The notes under the pieces: generated by a model
Told to the model about the DNA's origin: nothing
Seen by the model: the letters and a program-made list of their open reading frames with translations, nothing else
The model's database searches: none
NCBI GenBank assembly: GCA_937864255.1
Contig: CALMIT010000451.1
Span: forward strand, 1 to 10,658
Reading direction: 5' to 3'
DNA from: an uncultured Saprospiraceae bacterium
GTDB lineage: Bacteria > Bacteroidota > Bacteroidia > Chitinophagales > Saprospiraceae
Length of the DNA stretch: 10,658 bases
Made by a program: the position numbers and the translations under genes
Shown: in pieces, positions 1 through 5,400 of the stretch
Layout of the letters: each line of letters opens with the position of its first letter
Numbering within the stretch: position 1 is the stretch's first letter

Positions 1-671
1 CGTTCGGCCGTTTGCGCGATGTAAGCTGCTTTTTGCTTTTCAGGAATTTGATTTTGGTCAAAATGGTGCAGGGAAATATTGTGAATCGCATACACGATGC
101 CGACGTCGTCGCCGGACGAAAGCGGCAGGTAGAGTTTTGAATCTTTTGCCAACTCGTCGAATGAAATGGTGAAATTACCCGGTTTGTTGTCCGCGATAAA
201 AGTGTAGCTGACTCTTTTGCCAACGGAATCTATGTCCGTGATTTTTCCAAAAGTAGTTTTGCGCGATTCGGCGAGCCATTTTTCCTGACTTTTTGCCATC
301 CTGTTTTTTTGAAAATCAGGCACAAACAGGGCTACGACGGCGGCGATACCAAACAAAACGAGAAAAAAAAACACGCTTTGCCAAAGGTGTCTTTTGTTTT
401 TCGAATTGCGCGCACGATTGAGCGGAGTGTCTATTTTGGTGTTTAGTTCGAGGCTGTATCTGAATTGTCCTTCAGCCTTTTCCACCGTCAACTCACAAAA
501 TTCGTCTTCAATGAAAAAGGAATAAGAACGTGTTTCGAGCACATTAAAATCCACCAGCATCACTTTAAGGTTGCAATGAACGAGCAGATGGCCGGACTTT
601 TCGCCGTGGTACATACCCACTTTAAATAATTTGCCGCTTTGGCTTACGATAGTCCAGGTTAATTGGCTCAC
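1..671 (-). CDS. Single-pass membrane protein, partial (C-terminus beyond the left edge)
   Basis: The minus strand is open from a GTG at 671 to the window edge (223 full codons). An in-frame TGA lies ten codons upstream and no ATG sits between, so GTG is the best start. A GGAAAA stretch about ten bases upstream is a weak ribosome binding site. An alternative start is Met20. Residues 1-85 look beta-rich and soluble and contain VHCNLKVMLVDFNVLE. A basic stretch (RARNSKNKRH, 86-95) precedes one hydrophobic helix at about 97-117, so the N-terminus is probably cytoplasmic. The part after the helix (140-205) alternates beta strands and ends with GDDVGIVYAIHN, which resembles DUF3592-type domains. 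That resemblance is a guess from pattern. The function is unknown. A terminator-like hairpin 73 bases upstream may control it by attenuation. Confidence 0.75.
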   Translation of the reverse strand, partial: MSQLTWTIVSQSGKLFKVGMYHGEKSGHLLVHCNLKVMLVDFNVLETRSYSFFIEDEFCELTVEKAEGQFRYSLELNTKIDTPLNRARNSKNKRHLWQSVFFFLVLFGIAAVVALFVPDFQKNRMAKSQEKWLAESRKTTFGKITDIDSVGKRVSYTFIADNKPGNFTISFDELAKDSKLYLPLSSGDDVGIVYAIHNISLHHFDQNQIPEKQKAAYIAQTAE

Positions 672-737
672 GTCCGAAATTTTTCCAAAAAATACTATTC
701 AAATATGGAGAAGAAAAGCGGAAGGCGGGGTTTTAAC

Positions 738-776
738 AAAAAAACAGGGCACTAGCGAATAATCGTAGCACCCTGT
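738..776 (-). terminator. Intrinsic terminator or attenuator hairpin, minus strand
   Basis: ACAGGG at 744-749 pairs with CCCTGT at 771-776. After a two-base mismatch the stem continues with CTA/TAG and CG/CG around a small AT loop. Read on the minus strand, the hairpin is followed directly by six T (743-738). The plus direction has no T-tract. No protein gene of reasonable size lies upstream on the minus strand. It therefore either ends an RNA that starts near 1027 or acts as an attenuator for the gene starting at 671. Confidence 0.6.
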
Positions 777-1027
777 ATAACCCCAAAAAACCAAATGAAA
801 ACAATCTACTTTATAAATCTTTAATTAGAATTGTCATGTTGTAACGGATAGGCAGCGCAAATTATAAACATTTTTCAAAATTTAAAGTTCGTTTGAATCA
901 AAATAGGCTCAATTTCAAAAAAAATGTACACGAACGCCTGATTTTAGCTTGAAACGCGAAAGGAAATTTTGCAAAAAACCTAAAAAACATAAATGCCTCT
1001 AAGGCAAAAAATCAAACTTTTGAAAAA
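738..1027 (-). ncRNA. Putative small RNA or long 5' leader
   Basis: A minus-strand promoter (1034-1063) and a minus-strand intrinsic terminator (738-776) bound about 290 bases with no convincing coding frame. The longest minus-strand frames are about 30 codons, dominated by Phe and Lys, and look like noncoding AT-rich DNA. The stretch contains a TGCCT/AGGCA hairpin (994-1006) and a possible GTTCGT/ACGAAC pairing. It does not match tmRNA, RNase P RNA or SRP RNA by any motif I can recognise. It could equally be the leader of the gene at 671, with the hairpin as attenuator. This is inference from signals only. Confidence 0.3.
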
Positions 1028-1033
1028 CGAGCG

Positions 1034-1063
1034 CAAAAATAAAAAAATTTACTTTGTGTACAA
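1034..1063 (-). promoter_or_regulatory. Bacteroidota-type promoter, minus strand
   Basis: On the minus strand TTG (complement of CAA at 1061-1063) is followed by 19 bases and TATTTTTG (complement of 1034-1041). This matches the -33/-7 pattern of the primary sigma factor of this phylum. Predicted start of transcription is near 1027. It overlaps the radA promoter on the other strand (1053-1084), so polymerases would compete for the two. Confidence 0.5.
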
Positions 1064-1084
1064 CTAACGATAAAATTACTTTTG
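1053..1084 (+). promoter_or_regulatory. Bacteroidota-type promoter of radA
   Basis: TTTG at 1053-1056, a 20-base spacer and TACTTTTG at 1077-1084 exactly fit TTTG-N20-TAnnTTTG. Transcription should start near 1090, leaving a leader of about 55 bases before the TTG start of radA at 1146. It also argues against the upstream in-frame GTG at 1086 as a start, since that codon would lie at or before the transcript's first base. Confidence 0.65.
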
Positions 1085-1145
1085 CGTGTATAGTCTGGTT
1101 TTAGCTTATGCTAAGTTAATTGTTTCCCTTCAAAATTCAAGCGCT

Positions 1146-2516
1146 TTGGCAAAAACTAAAAAATTTTTTGTCTGCCGCGAATGCGGCAATACCTCGCCGA
1201 AATGGAACGGCAAATGTTTCAATTGCGGTGCGTGGAATTCTTCCCAGGAGGAAGTTGAGATAAAGGAAAGTCCGCGCGAGCAAAGGCAGCAAGTGTGGAA
1301 AGCGCCAACCGCCGGCGAGCCGGCGCCAGTTGCTATTCAAAACATACAGGCAGGCAAAACTGAGCGGTTGGTAACGCCCGACAATGAACTGAACCGGGTG
1401 CTGGGCGGCGGTATTGTGCCGGGATCGCTCGTACTCATTGGTGGACAGCCCGGTATCGGCAAGTCAACCCTGCTACTCCAGGTAGTTTTGAATTTGCGGG
1501 AAAAAGTGCTTTATGTTTCCGGCGAGGAAAGTGAGGAGCAGATAAAATTGCGTGCCGACCGAATAGGCAACCGCTCCGGGCAGTGCTATATTCTGACCGA
1601 GACAAATACAGAAAAAATACTGCAACATACGCAGACGCTTCAGCCCAGCTTGCTGATTATTGATTCCATTCAGACGCTTTCGTCGCCCTATGTAGAGTCG
1701 GCTCCCGGCAGCATCACGCAGGTGCGCGAGAGCGCCGCCGAACTACAGCGGTTTGCAAAAGAAACCAATATTCCGGTTTTTCTTATCGGGCATATTACCA
1801 AAGATGGAACCATAGCGGGACCAAAACTTTTGGAACACATAGTGGACGCCGTACTTCAATTTGAGGGCGATCAGCATTATACGTACCGCATTTTGCGCAC
1901 TTTAAAAAACAGGTTTGGCAGCACGGACGAAATGGGTATTTATGAAATGTTGGGCAATGGTCTGCGCGAAGTTTCCAATCCTTCCGAACTTTTACTTTCG
2001 CAAAAAGACGAAGAACTCAGTGGAAGCGCGGTCTGCGCAACGATGGAAGGTATGCGCCCCATGTTGATTGAAACGCAGGCATTAGTGAGTAAAGCTGTGT
2101 ACGGCACGCCGCAAAGATCAGCTACGGGATTTGATCTCAGGCGACTGAGTATGCTTCTGGCAGTTTTGGAAAAAAGATGCGGTTTTGCATTTGGCATGAA
2201 TGACGTTTTTCTCAATATCGCCGGCGGCATACGGGTGGATGATCCGGCTATTGATTTGGCTATCGTTGCGGCGCTGATTTCTTCACTTGAGGACGTCGCC
2301 GTGCCGGCATCGGTCTGCTTTGCCGGCGAGGTGGGGCTTTCCGGCGAAATACGGGCGGTGAATCGTATCGAACAAAGAATACAGGAAGCGGAGCGGCTTG
2401 GTTTCAAAAAAATCTTCTTTTCAAAATATAATAAAGGGCTTGAAAAAAAATCGAACCGCATTGAATTGGTCACCATCGGGAAAATAGAAGAATTGTACGC
2501 GGGGCTTTTTGTATAA
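1146..2516 (+). CDS. radA: DNA repair protein RadA (Sms)
   Basis: RadA is a RecA-like ATPase that drives branch migration of recombination intermediates. With the TTG start the protein is 456 residues, the usual family length, and begins with the family-typical MAKTKKFFVC. Visible motifs: a four-cysteine zinc finger (C10, C13, C24, C27); Walker A GGQPGIGKST at 99-108; Walker B LLIIDS at about 169-174; the RadA signature KNRFG at 254-258; and a Lon-protease-like C-terminal domain from about 300 with DPAIDLAIVAAL and FAGEVGLSGEIRAV. The frame stays open upstream to a GTG at 1086, but that codon abuts the promoter and would add 20 atypical residues. No Shine-Dalgarno sequence is visible before the TTG. 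A terminator follows at 2522, so radA appears to be transcribed alone. Confidence 0.97.
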   Translation: MAKTKKFFVCRECGNTSPKWNGKCFNCGAWNSSQEEVEIKESPREQRQQVWKAPTAGEPAPVAIQNIQAGKTERLVTPDNELNRVLGGGIVPGSLVLIGGQPGIGKSTLLLQVVLNLREKVLYVSGEESEEQIKLRADRIGNRSGQCYILTETNTEKILQHTQTLQPSLLIIDSIQTLSSPYVESAPGSITQVRESAAELQRFAKETNIPVFLIGHITKDGTIAGPKLLEHIVDAVLQFEGDQHYTYRILRTLKNRFGSTDEMGIYEMLGNGLREVSNPSELLLSQKDEELSGSAVCATMEGMRPMLIETQALVSKAVYGTPQRSATGFDLRRLSMLLAVLEKRCGFAFGMNDVFLNIAGGIRVDDPAIDLAIVAALISSLEDVAVPASVCFAGEVGLSGEIRAVNRIEQRIQEAERLGFKKIFFSKYNKGLEKKSNRIELVTIGKIEELYAGLFV

Positions 2517-2521
2517 ATCTT

Positions 2522-2549
2522 CGGACATTTCATGTTCCGCGCTTTTTTT
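2522..2549 (+). terminator. Intrinsic terminator of radA
   Basis: CGGA-CAT pairs with ATG-TTCCG (2522-2539, one bulged base, loop TTC). A GCGC and seven T (2543-2549) follow, five bases after the radA stop codon. Confidence 0.6.
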
Positions 2550-2606
2550 AAAAGTATTATCGTTTGAAATGTTGATTTTTGCGACCGCATATAAATTTTT
2601 CAAAGG

Positions 2607-3686
2607 ATGAGCAGAAATTTTACACTGGCAATTTTTTGTCTCTTGTCAATGTTTGCGAAAGCGCAAATTAATGATACGACTGTTTATAAAATAGTAGAAA
2701 ACATGCCGCGCTTTCCCGGCTGCGAATACTTGTCGGATGACCTGAAAGCCCGGAATGATTGTGCCTCGCAAAAAATGGTAGAGTTTATTTACCGGAATAT
2801 CAGGTATCCCGAAGAAGCGCGGCTTCAGAATATTCAGGGTACGGTGGTGGTCAGTTTTATTGTCGAACCGGACGGTACGGTGAGCAACGCTCTCGCAGTG
2901 AAAGACATTGGCGGCGGATGCGGTGCGGAAGCATTGCGGCTTATTAACGCGATGAATGATGCCGGTGTCAGGTGGATTCCCGGAAATAAAGACGGCGTTC
3001 CGGTGCGGGTTCAGATGAATCTGCCGGTAAAATTCAGACTTGAAGATCCAAAAGATTACGTGATGATAGGTCGCGACTCGGTTTATACGGTTTTGGATAC
3101 TGTGCCTGTATTTAAAGGCGGCGAAGAAGCTTTGCAATCGTATTTGAAAACCAATATTACTTACCCGGATGCATGGAAAGATAGTTGTGCTTTCGGACAC
3201 ATAGACCTGACCTTGCTGATTCGCCCGAATGGGGAAACCTACGTGCTGGATATTGCAAACTACAATAATCTCGGTTTTGATTTTGTGTGGGAGGCGATTT
3301 ACGAATCGCATAAAATGTGGAAACTTTGGGAGCCTGCGCAATATAAAGGCCGCCCGGTAGGCGCGACTGCAGATTTCAGGATTACATTCAAACCTCAGGG
3401 CGCCTCATGCCAGTCGCGCTGGCAAAAATTTGAGGCCGCCGAAATTCTGGCTAATGACGGCATTGCACTTTTTAACGAAGGAAAACAGGAAGAAGGGCTG
3501 AAAAAGCTGCATGACGCTGTCAACCAATTTCCGGAAAATGCACAATTTAGATATATGCGCGGACAGGCATTGGTGCAAATGCAACGCCTGAAAGAGGCAT
3601 GTGAAGATTACAGCTATGTGAGGCAAGTGCTCAACATTGCCGAAGTCAATCAATTAGCCATTATTCTTTGCGGAAGTGCAGACTAA
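2607..3686 (+). CDS. Exported protein with two TonB-C-like domains and a TPR-like tail
   Basis: The protein has 359 residues. Residues 1-20 form a signal peptide (hydrophobic LAIFCLLSMF, then AKAQ as probable cleavage region), placing it in the periplasm or envelope. Residues 55-145 match the TonB C-terminal fold: IRYPEEARLQNIQGTVVVSF, then VEPDGTV, then a GG motif and a WIPGNKDGVPVRVQMNLPVKF end. Residues 160-262 repeat the pattern in degenerate form (FKGGEEALQSYLKTNITYP, IRPNGETYVLDI, WEPAQYKGRPVGATADFRITF). Residues 275-345 look like one or two TPR helical hairpins (ALFNEGKQEEGLKKLHDAV and RGQALVQMQRLKEACEDY). It lacks the transmembrane anchor and proline-rich linker of a true TonB, and no ExbBD genes are adjacent. 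It more likely binds envelope partners than energises transport. Free-standing TonB-C proteins are common in this phylum. The exact role is unknown. Confidence 0.85.
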   Translation: MSRNFTLAIFCLLSMFAKAQINDTTVYKIVENMPRFPGCEYLSDDLKARNDCASQKMVEFIYRNIRYPEEARLQNIQGTVVVSFIVEPDGTVSNALAVKDIGGGCGAEALRLINAMNDAGVRWIPGNKDGVPVRVQMNLPVKFRLEDPKDYVMIGRDSVYTVLDTVPVFKGGEEALQSYLKTNITYPDAWKDSCAFGHIDLTLLIRPNGETYVLDIANYNNLGFDFVWEAIYESHKMWKLWEPAQYKGRPVGATADFRITFKPQGASCQSRWQKFEAAEILANDGIALFNEGKQEEGLKKLHDAVNQFPENAQFRYMRGQALVQMQRLKEACEDYSYVRQVLNIAEVNQLAIILCGSAD

Positions 3687-3809
3687 ACCTGGATATTTCT
3701 CTCTTAGGTAGGAACTGTCGCTGTTGGTTTTTCGATTCGTTTTGATGCTGCTGTTCCTAAAATTTCTCCCCTTTCGGGAATTATACTTTTAATTCATTCT
3801 TCAAAAAAA

Positions 3810-3905
3810 CTAAAAACGCTTGCTTTTTTGAGACGCCAGGTTTGTAACAATAATGAATGCTCCCCCAAATACGAAGGCTGCCGTAGCAATGTACAAAATC
3901 AGCAT
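3810..3905 (-). CDS. Putative 31-residue single-pass membrane peptide
   Basis: The frame runs ATG to TAG and encodes one hydrophobic helix (MLILYIATAAFVFGGAFIIV, residues 1-20) followed by a polar, basic tail (TNLASQKSKRF). This is the layout of small inner-membrane proteins inserted with the basic end in the cytoplasm. The frame is clearly richer in G and C than the DNA on either side, which argues that it is coding. A -7-like element (AATATTTG on the minus strand, 3946-3953, one mismatch to TAnnTTTG) lies about 40 bases upstream, without a clear -33 partner. A run of T follows the stop. No Shine-Dalgarno sequence is visible, as usual here. Size and layout recall accessory peptides of respiratory oxidases, but no oxidase gene is nearby, so the function is unknown. 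Confidence 0.45.
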   Translation of the reverse strand: MLILYIATAAFVFGGAFIIVTNLASQKSKRF

Positions 3906-4076
3906 TTTTTAAAAAGTTTTGTGTTCTCTAAAAGATTTCCGCTATCAAATATTCGTGGCTAATATGGTGAAAATAATTTTTGTGGCAAAAAAATCTGTGT
4001 TTTTTACACATTAAGAAATGCTTTTTTTACAAAAACGAATGATGAATCTCACCTAAAAATCTGATTTTCAATTATT

Positions 4077-4084
4077 TATTTTTG
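4077..4084 (+). promoter_or_regulatory. -7 promoter element for the four-helix membrane protein gene
   Basis: TATTTTTG matches TAnnTTTG exactly and sits 55 bases before the ATG at 4140. No TTG or TTTG is found 19-21 bases upstream, so it may be weak or need an activator. An inverted repeat (GCTGTGT 4084-4090, ACACAGC 4117-4123) begins at its last base. Confidence 0.4.
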
Positions 4085-4139
4085 CTGTGTACTTCAAATA
4101 TTTGCTAATCATTTCCACACAGCCACATTATTTAGTTTT

Positions 4140-4547
4140 ATGAAAAAAATACTTACCCTCGGTTTGCCAGTAGGACTGGTATTATTGCTTTTGAGCCTGC
4201 TGATGCTTTACGTCACTGTACTTATCTTTCCCGGTATCGCCGAAGAATATTACAACCCGATGTTTAGGCGCAGCGGTGGGCGATCATCCCTGTTTTTTAT
4301 TCACCCCTTCATTCTCAGCTTCGCCCTGGCCTGGTTTTGGGAAAGATTCAAAGGGCTTTTCAGCGGTCCGTTTTGGCTCAGAGGTTTGGAAATGGGTCTG
4401 GTGTACGGATTGGTCGCCACGATTCCTTCCATGTGGATCACTTTTAGTGCCATTGACATCTCCCTCACGATGATCGCAAGCTGGCTCTTTTACGGACTTA
4501 GCCAGGCGATGGTTGCAGGCATTCTTTTTGCCAGATTTAATCCGTAG
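4140..4547 (+). CDS. Four-helix integral membrane protein, function unknown
   Basis: The 135-residue product has four predicted membrane segments: about 5-30, 51-68, 82-102 and 108-131. A short loop with EEYYNPMFRRSG (35-46) lies between the first two. Conserved-looking features are HPF at the start of helix two, WFWERFK at its end, and GLEMGLVYG opening helix three. I recognise no enzyme or transporter motif and do not assign a family. It appears to be a single-gene unit: 454 bases separate it from the gene before and 124 from the gene after. The start ATG opens with MKKILTLG, a normal N-terminus for an uncleaved first helix. Confidence 0.8.
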   Translation: MKKILTLGLPVGLVLLLLSLLMLYVTVLIFPGIAEEYYNPMFRRSGGRSSLFFIHPFILSFALAWFWERFKGLFSGPFWLRGLEMGLVYGLVATIPSMWITFSAIDISLTMIASWLFYGLSQAMVAGILFARFNP

Positions 4548-4671
4548 CCGTGCGGGCGTCTGTTCTGCCGATTTGTAGTATTAGAAATTTTATGTTTTTT
4601 AAAAAAGTGTATTTTTACCCGCTTAAAGTTTTTCGCGGCTAAAACCGTATTCTTTTTTATAAAAACAGCTT

Positions 4672-4968
4672 ATGTCGGTTTCGGAGAAAATTTTTCAAAT
4701 CGAAGAAAAAGTACAAAAACTGGCTGCGGAAGCCGGCCGTTTGCGTACGGAAAACGCTGTTTTAAAACTAGAAAATGAAAAATTAAAAGCCACTCTTTCG
4801 AAAAACGAAGAAATGGTGGTAGATTTGAAGCATCAATTGGAAAAAACTCAGCAGGCTTTGGATACAAAGCGCGAGCACGATCCGGAGCTGAATGTAAAGT
4901 TGAGAAAGCAGTTGGATAAATATATTGAGGAAATAGATAAATGTATTGAGTGGTTGGAAAACACTTGA
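4672..4968 (+). CDS. Small coiled-coil protein upstream of zapA (ZapB-like role possible)
   Basis: The 98-residue product is almost entirely helical. Heptad-like Leu/Ile/Val spacing is clear from about 5 to 65 (for example VLKLENEKLKATLSKNEE). A DP break at 70-71 is followed by a C-terminal amphipathic helix (LRKQLDKYIEEIDKCIEWLE). It has no signal peptide or membrane segment, so it is cytoplasmic. It ends six bases before zapA, so the two are almost certainly cotranscribed. In Gammaproteobacteria the coiled-coil ZapB partners ZapA at the division ring. A similar job here is inference from size, fold and position, not from recognised homology. Confidence 0.85.
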   Translation: MSVSEKIFQIEEKVQKLAAEAGRLRTENAVLKLENEKLKATLSKNEEMVVDLKHQLEKTQQALDTKREHDPELNVKLRKQLDKYIEEIDKCIEWLENT

Positions 4969-4974
4969 TGAGGT

Positions 4975-5304
4975 ATGGACGATGAAAAACAGGAAATGGT
5001 AAGCATAACGGTGTTAATCGCCGGAAGACCCTATCCTTTGAAAATAAAGGCGAGCGATGAATCGTCCATCCGCAAAATGGTGAAGGAAATCAACGATAAA
5101 ATCAACCGTTTTCAACTGGCGTACACGGCGAAAGATAAACAAGATTGCCTGGCCATGACCGTTCTTACTTACGCAGTTGATTTACATAAAACGGAGCAAT
5201 CGTCTTCTTCCTCCTCAGTATCAGGTTCAGCCAACGAGCTGTCGCAAGTAGATTTTGATACGCTTTCTCATATCGAACACCTTCTGGATCAGGCACTTGC
5301 CTGA
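4975..5304 (+). CDS. zapA: Cell division protein ZapA
   Basis: ZapA binds FtsZ and crosslinks protofilaments at the division site. The 109-residue product has the family's N-terminal beta-alpha head (VSITVLIAGRPYPLKI, then DESSIRKMVKEINDKINRF at 28-46). A helix with LAMTVLTYAVDL (59-70) and a C-terminal helix (LSHIEHLLDQALA) follow. The head and the final helix are joined by a serine-rich linker at 76-85, longer and more repetitive than I would expect. Met8 is an alternative start with a GGA just upstream. The ATG at 4975 leaves only one base after an AGG, too close for a normal Shine-Dalgarno, so the exact start is open. The gene follows the coiled-coil gene by six bases and precedes rny. 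Confidence 0.88.
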   Translation: MDDEKQEMVSITVLIAGRPYPLKIKASDESSIRKMVKEINDKINRFQLAYTAKDKQDCLAMTVLTYAVDLHKTEQSSSSSSVSGSANELSQVDFDTLSHIEHLLDQALA

Positions 5305-5324
5305 AATTTTACCTGCCGTTTTTT

Positions 5325-5393
5325 CCGGTTTTTCCTTTAAGGCGTCTGTATTTTACGCCGTTTTATTTATTAATTTTTAAAACTGAAAACCGG
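5325..5393 (+). repeat. Inverted repeat in the rny leader
   Basis: CCGGTTTT (5325-5332) is the reverse complement of AAAACCGG (5386-5393). The right arm ends seven bases before the rny ATG, in the ribosome binding region, and the pair encloses the hairpin at 5341-5359. Pairing could occlude initiation of RNase Y synthesis. Confidence 0.4.
5339..5366 (+). terminator. Weak terminator-like hairpin between zapA and rny
   Basis: GGCGT (5341-5345) pairs with ACGCC (5355-5359) across a nine-base loop, followed by GTTTTATTT. Stem and T-tract are modest, so partial readthrough into rny is likely. Confidence 0.35.
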
Positions 5394-5400
5394 TAATATT

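Larger units (their letters stand above)
3687..4139. other. AT-rich intergenic stretch with a minus-strand micro-gene and a plus-strand promoter
   Basis: This holds a 7+7 inverted repeat (TAGGAAC 3709-3715, GTTCCTA 3753-3759; no T-tract, so a weak terminator candidate for the gene before it). It also holds the small minus-strand frame at 3810-3905 and a -7 promoter element at 4077-4084. The remainder is AT-rich DNA in which I recognise no gene or RNA. Confidence 0.5.

Noticed and set aside
805..835. Plus-strand mini-frame starting ATGAAAACAATC after the hairpin at 744-776
   Set aside because: Nine codons only, no promoter on this strand, and no extension in any frame.
880..940. Possible pseudoknot in the orphan minus-strand unit (AGGC/GCCT interleaved with GTTCGT/ACGAAC)
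   Set aside because: Stems of four and six bases in AT-rich DNA arise easily by chance. Not supported without covariation.
1940..2590. 216-codon open frame opposite radA
   Set aside because: Antisense shadow of a certain gene. The product is low in structure and has no recognisable motif.
2646..3341. 231-codon open frame opposite the TonB-C-like gene
   Set aside because: The plus-strand gene has a signal peptide and domain patterns; the antisense product has none and mirrors its codon bias.
3709..3759. TAGGAAC/GTTCCTA inverted repeat as terminator of the TonB-C-like gene
   Set aside because: Seven-base stem with a 37-base loop and no T-tract; too weak to call as a terminator.
3767..3780. 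Short CCC-GAAA-GGG hairpin (minus strand) downstream of the small peptide
   Set aside because: Only three strong pairs and no clear T-run; could be chance.
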